Source: Acanthosoma haemorrhoidale
Lineage: Eukaryota > Arthropoda > Insecta > Hemiptera > Acanthosomatidae
Reading direction: 5' to 3'
DNA length: 64,000 nucleotides
Assembly (NCBI GenBank): GCA_930367205.1
Contig: OV884011.1
Coordinates: forward strand, 47,815,754-47,879,753
Numbering within the stretch: the first letter of the stretch is position 1; every line of letters begins with the position of its first letter. The notes below the pieces were generated by a model. That model did not search any database. It was not told the origin of the DNA and saw nothing but the letters and a program-made list of their open reading frames with translations. Shown in pieces: positions 34,067-46,609 of this stretch. Both the position numbers and the translations under genes were made by a program.

Positions 34067-35947
34067 AAAAAAAACAAACTACTATTCGCTTCAATTTGTC
34101 CCTAAAAAAGTAAGAAAATATTAGATTAAATGGGAGTAAAGGGAGGTTTCATGAGAAAGCGAAGAAGTCTGAGAGAAGTGGTGCAGTTGGCAATTGAGTA
34201 TATTCTATTATATGTGCAGACAGACAGGCGTTTGACGATTTTCTAATATTGGTTTAAAACTAAATCTCTACTTTCAATCATACCAATTTAACTTCAAAAG
34301 TTCTCTCGGGCAGATATTGGAAATGCTTGGCAGTCGTAGGTTTCTGGGACTATTGAGAAAACCCGGTGCGTGATGGTGAGTTACTATTCCATTGCAATTC
34401 AAAGTTTTATCTCTCGCCTTTTATGCGTGAAAGGTAATATGATCAAATAAACCTTCTTTCATTCAAAAAATAACTATAAAAAATATTTCTTTCAATGCAT
34501 GATTAAAAAAACGAATGTATCATCAGATTTACTATTGAGAGTGGGGAAGCTAAATTCATTTATTGTTTTATGTAAAGTACTGCAAGTTTATGGGTGAATA
34601 TCTTCCTTTTATGGGTGAACTCATTCAATCTAGTGCTGAAGTTCAGTTCTAGATACTTTACTTTAAAAGGAATCTAAACGGTAAACAACGATAAAAACAT
34701 ACTTGCTCACAGCAATGAGGGCATACAGCGCTTAGATATGAGCCTTAGCTAAGGACAAAATCATAAAGAGACTACATGAATTTCAAAGAAAATTATTGCA
34801 CTAGTTCCTCCTCACTTTTAGAGTGCTTAGAGCGTGACTTAAACATCCACACTATAAAGTCGCAAATCGTCCTTCCACGACAATCTTCAAGCATACTTAA
34901 ATCCTCTTCTACGCGACATGACGCACCTATGCCTGAAAACTTTACAAAGAATATGAATAGGAAGGAAAATGAAGACAGATATAGGACTTATCATACATTT
35001 TTCATAACTGTAAAAATGTTAACTATCCAACTCAGGAATAGGTTCTACCTGGTGCCTCCATCAGACCATCTTCCATCCAAGCCATGTTCAGTTTCACTGT
35101 TTGGTTTGGTTGTGCTTAATTTGCACAGGTGGTAACCAATGAAATATTATATTTATATTTCGCCTACAAGGTGGCATGGCTTTCCTTAATTTTAATCTTG
35201 CCCTAGAAAAAGTAAATTAGGGAAGTTAAGGTGCAGACTGTTCAGTTCGGATCCTTGGTTTAGCTGAAGACTTAATAGATTAGGATTTATGGTTGTTGGA
35301 AGATCTCTCTACCAGTAAAGAAGATGGTTTTATTATTTAATGAAGATAAAATCAAGTTTCTCTGTATGGTTCACCACCATTAGGAAGAGTCTTTTGTTGT
35401 TTTTGTTTTTTTTGGTCTTATGCCGACAATCGAACCAGTTAGTTTACCTGAGAGCCCAAATAACCAATAAAAAGTAAGAAAGCAAACTGGAATTACTATG
35501 GATAAATAGTGGACTTTATTCTTGGAGCACCAATCTGCAATTATTAATATGATATAACTTATGGATCTTAGGCCTGGACAATCTTGAGATCTTTCTTAAT
35601 CTTTCAGAGGAAGATGTCTGTAGAGTTTATGATCCTGTTCAGACCAGTCGATAAGGGCCATACAACCACAAGTTGCTGAACAAGGGTGAAGATGTGAATT
35701 AGGATTAGTAGGTCTTATTAAGTGAGGTGTTTGGTCATATTAGAGTAGTTATGAGTAACGAAGTTTACATTTCAAAACGAGTTGCTTTCCCACTGGATAG
35801 GAAGATGTTGATTATTCAGATTGTTAGGCATTGCTTGGCATCCTTAACTGGAAGGCTGTGACAAAAGATTACAATACCTTGTGGATTTTACTCGAGGAGA
35901 CATGGGTCAGAATTGGGTTGCAGCATTATGAGGAAAAATAATTATAC
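34067..35947. other. unassigned; possible decayed coding DNA
   Basis: A 119-codon plus-strand frame (34776-35135) has ordinary composition but no recognised domain. Bases 35200-35930 have broken, protein-like stretches and less A/T bias than neighbours. They may be an old mobile element, but nothing diagnostic is visible. Confidence 0.35.
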
Positions 35948-36612
35948 TTTTTTTTTACACTAATTGATTGATATACTCCTTTATTGTGCTATAATTACAA
36001 TCTGCCTTTTATAAGGCAATAAGTAATAAGGTAAATGCTCTCATTCATACCATATTTACAGTTCATCATTCACACAATATTCACAGACAGCCCAGAGGCC
36101 TCCCAAGTCCACATGCGAAGAGAAAGCGGAGTCTTGGGAAGTCCCCCACGCTCCTCCGTCTGCCGCGTCACCGGATACTAGCCAGTGGAGGCTGACCAAG
36201 AGCGCGAGAGCCACAGACGCTCAGGACATGATTGGAGAAACTGGCCATTGCCAGGACTCCCACTGTCACGCGCTTATAGCAGGTCACGAGGCCACTGCCG
36301 TTTCAGTCTCCGAGGAGGATTATAGGGATGAGTGGCGCAGTGCAATGACTGTGCTACAGGATTAGGGTGGGAATGGATGAGTTCTAGAATGTAGGGTATA
36401 TTAAGGTCGCTATGAAGGGTTTTGTTGCTGACATAATAAGGGGCATTTACTATTGTTCTCAGGACTTTTGATTGAAAGTATTGGATACGCTTGATGTTCG
36501 ACTTTTTTGCTGTCCCCCATAGCTCTATTCCGTATGTCCAGATTGGTTTAAGTATAACTTTGTAGATTAGTAGTTTATTTTCATAAACTAATACATATAT
36601 ATTGTCGTGCAT
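35948..36612 (-). mobile_element. jockey-like LINE, 5'-truncated (family 2)
   Basis: The minus strand carries a reverse transcriptase C-terminus (36274-36612), a 3' UTR of about 300 bp and a short poly(A), T at 35948-35956. The 3' part is clearly homologous to 62420-62945, sharing for example GACGCTCAGGACATGATTGG and the same order of blocks. The UTR ends in a small hairpin around TTGCCTTATAAAAGGCA. Confidence 0.85.
36274..36612 (-). pseudogene. jockey-like reverse transcriptase C-terminus
   Basis: A 112-codon frame with family-typical text: KLLIYKVILKPIWTYGIELW, KRIQYFQSKVLRTIVNAPYY, TLHSDLNIPYILELI. The catalytic palm is missing. Compared with the copy at 62760-62945, this one lacks about 15 residues after YILEL, an in-frame deletion or a family difference. 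It is non-functional as it stands. Confidence 0.85.
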
Positions 36613-37351
36613 TTATATTTTTGGTTAATTTCATTATTACAATGATCATTATTTTTTTCATATTTTAGTATTATGTATTTTTTTCAAGCCAGAACTTATT
36701 AATTCTTTATTAGTAAAGGAGACATGGTCCCAGAACAAAGACTTTTCAAATAATTAAATCGCTTTTACTTACGCAATGCTACTTATACTATGAACAGTTA
36801 AAATGAACTAGTGTGATGGATATAATATTGATTGCAGCGAATCCTAAGTACCAATATGAATTTTCACCATTGTATATTTTATTTACTCCGTGCAACATAG
36901 GTTTTTACTTTAACACACCCTTTAGAGAGCATTCAGTAATTGCCAAGCCCTGTTTTTCTACTTAACTAGGAGCCTGCTAAATGAATAGCTGGGAAAATCG
37001 TTTTTTAATGAACAACAGTGTATTTCTAACCGCATATTATCGTTTTATGTTTTTGATCTTTTTTTTTTCAATGCAACCCACACCGATACTGAAATTATAC
37101 TAGCGTAATGTTGTCTAAAATTATGCTGTCTGACCACATAAGTACGAAACGTGTAATGCAAAAATGTAAATGGATGTTGATGAACAATAAGAACCTTTGT
37201 TATACTATAATCAAACTTCTGTCTGTGATACTACTACTGTATTATTTATCTTTTTAGTTTAGCACATGTTTGCTTAATGCATTTACGTTTAATTGAGCTA
37301 TACATAGCCAGTCACATCCAATTCACTTCAAGTGAAAGGAAATTTTACTCT
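36613..37351. other. non-coding, nothing recognised
   Basis: AT-rich, no coding signal. Confidence 0.55.
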
Positions 37352-37424
37352 GGTCCAGGGTCTCAAACCCGTATGACGTGTGATGTGAAAGTTCAACAAT
37401 CATAGCACATACTGTTGCCGAGTC
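37352..37424 (-). repeat. tRNA-derived SINE head (weak)
   Basis: The minus strand has GGGTTTGAGACCC (37358-37370), a good B box, and about 44 bases upstream of it AACAGTATGTGCTATG, a poor A box. It is the least certain of the tRNA-like relics. Confidence 0.3.
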
Positions 37425-38500
37425 AAAACTCATAAATGTCTTAAATTTCCTAGAGGGTAACCACACCCAATACGGGAGCAATTCCATTTTGAGAATAAAA
37501 ACAAAACTTATATTAGTATAAAATTCCTGTCTCTTAATAAAATACTTTTATTTATGATTCGCCGCCAACACGATTAAAAATATTACCATACAGTTGGTAA
37601 ATGAGACTATTTTTGGTACGTTGAATACAAATTGGGAGAATTCAAATGAAAACCTCTCGATATTTCTACTTCACTTTTACGTGCTAAATATTATCTATAT
37701 AGGTATTTCAAAAATACAATGTTGTTTATGATTGATGTAATCAAATTTTTGTTGCTGAAGAAAATAAACCAATGATCTGATGAGAAAAAAAATGGCAATC
37801 CAATTGATACCCGTTTAGGTGCTAGGTAAAAACAATATGTATTTATTTCAGATTGAGTATATAAAAGAATATTTTAATTCACGTGACCAACTTTGAGGTT
37901 GAGGCTAAACATTTTGCTAGGTTGTTCCATTTTACACCAAAATTATTCTAAGAACTAATTACATGCTTTTAAAAGAAAATGGACTTCAAAAGGTTTTTTT
38001 TAGAATGATGTGTTGTATGATAATATAAAATTTACGTTATGTATTAGATATTATGTAATATGCATCAAGGTATGGCAACGTTTTTAGAAAGTCACATCAG
38101 GTTGGATGCTCTTAACAAGATAGCATTCCAAACAATTTTTGTGATAGTTGATAATTTCCGACAAACACGGTGCGATCACCTTTTGTCCCCCTGTCCACAA
38201 TCTACCTCAGTGGTCGTAAAATGATTCAATCGCTCTTAAATTTCAAAGGTATATTCCTAAACTCCAAAAAATATGGTGATTCCGTCTTAGTTAAAATACA
38301 ATAACAGGAAGTTTTAAGAAATTGCTCAGAAGCTTCTTGAGTTTTAAAGTTCTGGTTTTTAATATACACCAAATATATATTAAAAACTCAATCTCTCATT
38401 TTGGATTCATCTAAAAAACCTCAGGTCAAATCCTCGTGTTACGAGAGTGATTTTTTCCTTAAATTAAGAGGAGGCATTTATTAGACTTAATACACCGTAG
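37425..38500. other. non-coding, nothing recognised
   Basis: AT-rich, no coding signal. Confidence 0.55.
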
Positions 38501-40111
<1,611 letters not shown>

Positions 40112-40172
40112 CGGGCGATTTGAACAGGCGAGTAGCCATTGATTATGGAGTGAGTACTAAAGCTACAAGGTA
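40112..40172 (-). repeat. tRNA-derived SINE head (relic)
   Basis: The minus strand reads TAGCTTTAGTACTC (40152-40165) and, 41 bases on, GTTCAAATCGC (40115-40125). These are A- and B-box-like blocks with tRNA spacing. Confidence 0.4.
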
Positions 40173-40959
40173 GCTAGGAAAGGATTGTGAATCAATTTGC
40201 TTACAGCAAGTTCTTTCTCTTCCATCTTTGACTGTATTAATATAGAAAATCTTCGTTTGATCTAGAGCTGATAGACATCGCTGAATCCTTTCTAATTAAG
40301 CAATAGTAGCTTCACAGTGTTGATACTATTTACTAACTATACTATCGCTACTCTCATAATATTGCTTATATTCCGATCAACAAAATTTTCTTTTGGTATG
40401 ATAAAGAATATCCTATATTACTTTATGTATTGCCGTTAAGTACGCTTTTTTAGGAAAATAGAGCTTCTATTGTTGATGAAGTAAAATACCCAGTCCTTGC
40501 ACAAATCACAGTTTACCACCAGTGGGAAGAGTTGTGCCTTCTGCATTATGTTAAATGTTAGTAAACTACATTTTACAAATAAAGTACAAAAGTACTTTTA
40601 CCCTGAACATTTATTAGGACGACACATTCGGGTCCGATCTGTTTACAAAATCAGAGATTATAGGTAAATAAAGAGGTTAATTCTAGTGTACACTACCAAC
40701 TTATCACCAGGAACTATATCCTCACAATGATACACCATATTAGGATATTACACCACTGAGGCTCGGCAGACGGAACGAAAGTGGGTGGATCGTGGCAATT
40801 ATTTACTGGATGAGAATTTTCCCTTATTTGTGGAGTGAATACACCTGAGTATGGAACGAGCTAAAGACTAGTGTAGTTAGTTATTGAACTGTAAGCTAAT
40901 CTACTCATTTCCCCATATGCTCCACCTTAAAACATTTTATATATGTATATATATGTATA
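40173..40959. other. non-coding, nothing recognised
   Basis: AT-rich with AT microsatellite-like text near 40940. Confidence 0.55.
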
Positions 40960-41319
40960 AGTTAAAGCCAGAGGCAAGTTTATGTTGTAAACTAATACGA
41001 TAATATATATAAGTTAATCGTCGGCGGTTAAGCTTAAAGAAAGAATAGGAAAGAGGGAAACGAACTACAATCTCGAACTTCTGTAAAGAGACTGCTTTAT
41101 TGTCTTTAGTAATCCGACCTACATAGGATCATGGGTTGTTTACATCCCATGATCGTATTAGTTTATGTTGTAAGCTAATAGGATAATGGGATGTAAACAA
41201 CCCATGATCCTATGTAGGTCTGATTACTAGAGACAATAAAGCAGTCTCTTTACAGAAGTTCGAGTGTGTCGTCTATTCCCTCTACAATTTTCTTTTAAGC
41301 TTAACCGCCTTATATAACT
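40960..41319. mobile_element. palindromic composite of gypsy-type LTRs
   Basis: Three pieces of the same LTR as the element at 45165-50375. A forward 5' piece (40960-41002, starting AGTTAAAGCCAGAGGCAAG) is followed by a nearly complete inverted LTR (41012-41165, starting AGTTAATCGTCGGCGG) and then a forward LTR from about 41161 to 41319 that lacks its first 20 or so bases. The last two form a long inverted repeat with arms of about 150 bp meeting near 41163. No internal retrotransposon sequence remains. Confidence 0.85.
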
Positions 41320-41786
41320 TTATATATATAGGGAGAGACAGATAGAGAGAGAGAGAGAGAATAGAAAAAAAATCATTTAGTAACATTAATGCTCTGATTA
41401 AAAATTTATATCTAGCAAAACTATATATAACATCCTAATAATAAAAAAAATAATAATGAAAATGTATAAGTGTGTTATATATAGAGGATGTATAGAGATG
41501 TGTCGGGTGGTCACGAGGGGGGTGCCTAGTTACTCTAGCCCTGGTGATGAATTGAGGGTTGATTAGGCTATGACCTGGACAATTGCTTCATGACGGGTCT
41601 TACTATCTGACTCCCTATTTTATAGGTATGTGCCCCGACGATGCACTATGTTCAAGAGAAGAGGTATAGGGTAGGTAGTGTAGGTAGTTTATGTTTATAT
41701 GCTTTTATAAATGAGAAGGCCTAGTCTTGAAACATTAGTGCAGCTGAAGGTACCAGTTAGAGAGCCGTTATTAGAATGATTTACAG
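41320..41786. other. non-coding; short GA repeat
   Basis: A small AT/GA-rich repeat (41321-41362) and otherwise unassigned sequence. Confidence 0.5.
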
Positions 41787-42150
41787 GTTTTGTTTTTTTT
41801 TAATTTCAAAACCTCTTTATTTATATGAGTATACAATGAACAAAAAATAAATATTTTTTTATTTCCATACACAACACTCGGTGATGAGGCTCACCTTCAA
41901 CTTACAACCGGAAAACAAACCAAAAACTAAACCTATATCTAGAACCTAAGACTAAAGCGTTCCTGCCGTGACAGCGTCCTGCCATCGATTTGGGAACGGA
42001 GCAGGGGCTATGTGTTAAACACCGGGTTTGTCAGGTATTGCAAGGAGTTGAAAATTTTCATATGTCTATGTTGAATGAATTCATCCACCGTAGGCAGCTC
42101 AATGATCTCGTGAAGCTCACTGTTGCTCCGCTGCTCGAATGAAGTATCTG
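41787..42150 (-). mobile_element. jockey-like LINE fragment with conserved 3' stem-loop
   Basis: The minus strand starts in a decayed reverse transcriptase C-terminus (ELHEIIELPTVDEFIQHRHM, near 42050-42110) with at least two in-frame stops. That text is close to the C-terminus at 7414-8097. The 3' UTR has the stem-loop AGGTGAGCCTCATCACC (41880-41895 complement) and ends GAGGTTTTGAAA plus an A-rich tail (T-rich at 41787-41802). Confidence 0.8.
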
Positions 42151-42788
42151 TCTGGGTCGCTTGCTACCTGCTTTACCCTTCCACCCTCTAACTAGTTTTT
42201 TTAGCAGCTGCCTCTTTTATTGTTTACAACATTTACAATGACTTATGGTTTGGTAATGTTATTTACATCTGTTTAAATTAATTTACAACATATTATAACC
42301 AATTTGCAATATATACACAATAGAGGTTATTTACCTTATGTAGTTAGCGGTCGCTATAAGATGTATAAAGGTTTACCCTCTATAAGAATGATAATAATAA
42401 TTATGAAATAAAATACAAATTTTACTGTGTTTAGTAAATAAACCCTTATGATATATCTATATCATATATAGATGATATAGATAGATCTATCTAGGAGAAA
42501 CCAAAATAATAACAACAATTTATTGTTGTCATTACAGTATGACTTTAAATAAAAACCGTTTAATTAATACAAAAGAAAACAAAAAGTGATGCATCTTTTA
42601 TGTTGGCTGGCTGCCTACATATATCATCTATATATAGTAAACAATTAAACAAAAATATTAAATTCAAAAATGAAAGAATGAATCGTTCCCAGACTAAGGA
42701 GCGTCTCTTTTAATAGTGAGGTGTTGGAATTAAAGAGCTTTGAAGGTTCGTAAGGATGATGCATGCTGTCGGGTATTAGGAGGGACAG
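42151..42788. other. AT-rich, partly repeat family R
   Basis: Mostly AT-rich with AT-palindromic text near 42460. From about 42690 the sequence may belong to repeat family R, which continues after the nested LINE. Confidence 0.5.
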
Positions 42789-42801
42789 AATTACGGAATT
42801 G

Positions 42802-43003
42802 TTTTTTTTTTTTCAAAACCTCAAACAAAATACAATGTACTAAAAGAAAAATAACAAAATAATCGAACTTTACAAATTTCTCCTCTTCCTGCATTTAAAT
42901 GCATTTGGAGGAGTGCATAATACAATAAATTTTGATGTTGTTAAGAGTGCTCAGTCTTATATTCACACTAGGTGATGAGGCTCACCTCTTATTTGTCACC
43001 GAC
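42802..43003 (-). mobile_element. nested short LINE/SINE insertion with target duplication
   Basis: A 202-bp insert with poly(A) (T at 42802-42813) and the stem-loop AGGTGAGCCTCATCACCT (42970-42987 complement). It is flanked by AATTACGGAATTG (42789-42801) and AATTACGGAATCG (43004-43016), a 13-bp target duplication with one change. Its 3' end GAGGTTTTGAAAA matches the LINE at 41787. It sits inside the older repeat family R. Confidence 0.88.
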
Positions 43004-43016
43004 AATTACGGAATCG

Positions 43017-43225
43017 AGAAGGGTAACGTCTGAAGATGAGAGGAATAGAATCTTGTGGTCCGAGAGTAGAGTGAGGATTTGAACTGTAAAATGTTGTGTA
43101 TATAAGGTTGGGTGATGCGAATTGATGGTTTGGAAAAAGAATGAGGCAAGGAATGAATGAAGAATGAAGAATGAGAAAATATTGTGCACGGAAGGAGCGG
43201 AAGAGCCACCCTAACTTGGCGTAGA
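43017..43225 (-). repeat. dispersed repeat family R, copy 2
   Basis: Homologous to 23755-23910 (GATTTGAACTGTAAAATGTTG, CGAATTGATGGTTTGG, ATATTGTGCACGG, CACCCTAACTTGG). The open frames here (42989-43209 minus) are serine/histidine-rich with no clear domain. Confidence 0.7.
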
Positions 43226-45160
43226 GGTGGGAAACACTGGATTAGGTTCAGCCATTTTTAAAATGTAAATACATTCAGATTATTATACATACGAACTAGC
43301 ACGTGATCGAGATGGATGTATTCAGTTTCAAATTAAAAAAAACACTATATTATGATCGTATTAGTTGGTAAATCCATTTCTTTGTTAGTGTATCCTTGTT
43401 TCTTTCAAAAGGTCAAGTATGGATCTTTCAATCACTTTGTGTTGGGTACCAAATTGAAGGTCTCGAATAACAATAATTAATTTGGGTTGTATTTTTTAAT
43501 CTTTAATTACAAAAAATCATAAATATCATGTTCGCAACTTTAAGTTAACAACTGTTTTTTTAGACATGATGTTTTGTATGGAAGTTCTATTTGATGCCCC
43601 AATGCCAGATGTAAAAAATAAAAGACACACCGTGAAAATAATGAAGAGTCATTTAGAATACTTAATTAAAAAAAAAGTGTTTTCCCACTAGAAATAGTAT
43701 CGCATCAAATTAAAAGATCTTGGGGTCTTGATTAATAATGCATCATTTGTTAGTCCTTTCATAGACTTAAACTACAAACAAGTCATTGAAACTCCGGTTA
43801 ATTGTTTTATTCACTTATATGTGGTTTTATATGGTAAACGTGATCAATGGAACTTGAATCACAATTTAGTATCAAGATGCCTCGAATGAGATCATTGACC
43901 ATGATTGGGCAGATTTTATTATTTCTAAGTAAGATAGTTTATAGTAATTAAATATTTTTATTTTATTCATTATACTTTCTAACTAAAAGTTGTCATTTCA
44001 AGACATATCAGGGGGTCACCCCAAGGTGTCCCTGTCCAGTCAATCTCCTGTCACTAACCTTCTTCCTATGACTCCTCTTTAACTTCTCGAATCCAGCTTG
44101 AGCTTACTGCGTCGACCTCATCCACTCTTCCCGCAAGACTTTCAATCTAGAACTAACTCTTGCCATTCTATGGGCATTCTCTTGAAGTAACCAAAGGGTC
44201 TGAGATGTATTTTTACTATGGTGTCTATTGTATTCTTGAAGAACCTATTCCTTATCAGATATTCTTATTTTTGATCATACCCAACTTGGACACCTTCAAG
44301 CATTTTCTACACTAGTCCTTCTTGACTAATTGTACCGTTGAGTACGCTAGGATTTCGCAATCCTCATAAAAATCCTCCAACAGTTTTCACTTGAGATTCA
44401 TTCCACAAGGTTGAATGCAATAAACTGATAGTAATTAAATATAGGTACTGAATAGTTAAAGTTTAATAATTATTTATTCAAATGCCGCTTTCCTATCATA
44501 ATTTTGAGTATAAAAAGTTTAACCAAAATAAACGTCTTATTTTATGCAAGAGCTGCTACCTAGTGCCTTTTTGCGGAACGGTTTAGTTAAGCAAGAATCC
44601 GCAAGGTATCACTAGCGAGATATCCGAGCTCAACTTCATTTAAAGGATCTAAGCTCAAGCTTTTTTTTTCTGATTTTTTTCCTATGCATTATGTTATTTT
44701 CACTTTCTTTAGAGAAAGCGCGATCGTCCGGTTAAAGAAGTTTATTCCCGCAGCCTTTTACTAATAGACCTCTTTTCTATCTAGTCTTTATTTTATTCTG
44801 TCAAAAGTATCGTGGTAATTATTCAATTTAACAGAAATGGTTAATGACAAAACAATATAGAGAAGTATAAAGCAGAATAATATAGTTTTATTAATGATGA
44901 AAACTGTTATTTAGATTTGAGTGGATGTATTTCATTTTGATATCAGTTTAGTCTTATTTAGGAAAACGTTTGATTCTCTAGCAAGCTTCTTTATGATTGC
45001 TGTTTCGCGATGATATGAATAAACTCATCAGGTCTATATAACGAGAAAAGAATTGAAATTGTAAAGTACAGACTAAATGTAACGAAGATACAAATATGAA
45101 ACTTATATTACTATCAGATAACTAAGGTAGTACTTATAAAGTTACCTATATTGAAATAGA
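43226..45160. other. non-coding; one C/T-rich patch
   Basis: Mostly AT-rich. Bases 43980-44400 are less A/T-biased and look like decayed coding DNA on the minus strand (for example VLREEWMRST), but no family can be named. Confidence 0.4.
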
Positions 45161-45164
45161 TATC
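45161..45164. repeat. target-site duplication (left)
   Basis: TATC immediately before the 5' LTR. It is repeated at 50376-50379 after the 3' LTR, the 4-bp duplication expected of Ty3/gypsy integration. Confidence 0.9.
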
Positions 45165-45340
45165 AGTTAAAGCCAGATGCAAGTTTATGTTGTAAACTAA
45201 TACGATCATGGGTTGTTTACCTCCCGTATGTAGGTCGGATTACTAAAGACAATAAAGCAGTTTCTTTACAGAAGTTCGAGAGTGTAGTTTGTTAACCTAT
45301 TTTCTATTCTTTCTTTAAGCTTAACCGCCAACAAATAACT
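45165..45340 (+). repeat. 5' LTR (176 bp)
   Basis: Starts AGTTAAAGCC and ends AATAACT. Compared with the 3' LTR it has several substitutions, lacks about 6 bp, and its segment GGGTTGTTTACCTCCC is the exact reverse complement of the 3' LTR segment. Confidence 0.92.
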
Positions 45341-45357
45341 GGTGCCGAAACCCGGGA
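45340..45357 (+). promoter_or_regulatory. primer binding site, tRNA-Phe type
   Basis: TGGTGCCGAAACCCGGGA is complementary to the 3' end of animal tRNA-Phe (CCCGGGTTTCGGCA plus CCA). Its first T overlaps the last base of the LTR. Confidence 0.85.
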
Positions 45358-45416
45358 ACCTTTTCTTTATTTTTTTTTCGTTCTTTCACTTCACGTTTTT
45401 TTTCTCTCTCAATAAA

Positions 45417-46598
45417 ATGCCAGAGGGAGTGTTACGACCCCCGGTGCTTAGTGCAGCAACAGATATACCGCAGTTACCTCGAACGACCATGGCAGCGTCT
45501 CATGCGAATACATTGGCGTGGATGAAGATCCAGGTGATTACGGCTCAGGACATGAGGAAGTCGATTTCGGATCTGGAAAGATTCGCAGGCGAGACCGGGG
45601 AACTAAATCATTTCCTTAAAGGGGGCGACCGGCTGGTTACGCAGATAGAGGGGAAACGGTCGGAGGACCTGATAACGGAAGGGGACGCAGAATCGCTGAG
45701 GGCAGCTCTGGTGTGCAGAGTGAAGCGGAGTGTCCTGAACATGATCCAGGCCAACGAGGAGACCTCGTGTAACGTAGTGAAGGAACGGCTGAAGAAAGCG
45801 TTCGGTGGGGGAAGATGGAGCCCGGAAGAGGACATTTTTAAACGCTTCAGGGAAACGAAGAGACACCAGCAGACGAACGGGCAGTACGACGGAACGATGC
45901 TGGCAAGGTACAACAATATCACGGAGAAGATGCGGGATGGCGTTTTTATCAACTATCCTGAAAGTACAGCTAGCGAAGGAAACTGGAAGAAAGGAAGGGT
46001 TACCGAGAGAACGCACATTTCTGGAATGTGCCCAAGAAATGGTGGACACCAGTGCCAGAGAGGAAGACACCACAGTTGGTGATGAAGAAACGGGCTGGAG
46101 AAGAGTGCCGTATAGAAAGCCCAAAACCACGCCCATCGCATTGAAGTAGAAGGAGGTGGACTACGGTGGAAGAGAAAGATTAATGGTGGGGGAAGCAGCC
46201 GAGGAAATGTGGGGCACTCCCGAAGGCGAGATGACAAGAAGTGCTATGAGTGTGGGAAAGCAGGACATTTGGTAGCACAGTGCCCACGCATTAGGTGCTT
46301 TGAATGTGGTACGGAAGGGCATGTAGCCAGGCAGTGTCCATATATGAGCCAACGCAGAGACGGGAACAGACCTGAACTGATGGAGATAAACGCACAGAAG
46401 ATGCGAAGGAAGGAGAGGCCGCAGCTGGAAGCGTCAGAGACCTCGGAAACTTCCGAGACAGAAGAAGAGAGGGAAGAACCAGGAAACCGAATGGGCTGGA
46501 GAAGCGGCAGTACTCGGAAGACCACTCACAAACATCAGAGGAGAGGGGTGAATGTGAAATCTCAGCAGAGTGGTGGCGGAGAGGCGACCGCACGATAG
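45417..46598 (+). pseudogene. gag polyprotein, frameshifted
   Basis: The ATG at 45417 is the likely start; the open frame extends upstream only through a T-rich leader. The capsid-like region runs in one frame to about 45965, moves to the next frame until about 46140, and returns to the first frame for the nucleocapsid. The nucleocapsid has two CCHC zinc knuckles, CYECGKAGHLVAQC and CFECGTEGHVARQC (46239-46340), which bind RNA during packaging. A charged, acidic tail ends at a TAG (46596-46598). The two frame changes break the capsid. Confidence 0.88.
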
Positions 46599-46609
46599 TA
46601 AATAAAAGT

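Noticed and set aside
34776..35135. 119-codon plus-strand frame
   Set aside because: Longest unsupported frame outside repeats, but without any recognisable motif or gene signals. Left as unassigned.
42420..42500. Palindromic ATATAGAT text
   Set aside because: Simple AT-rich low complexity. Self-complementarity is expected by composition.
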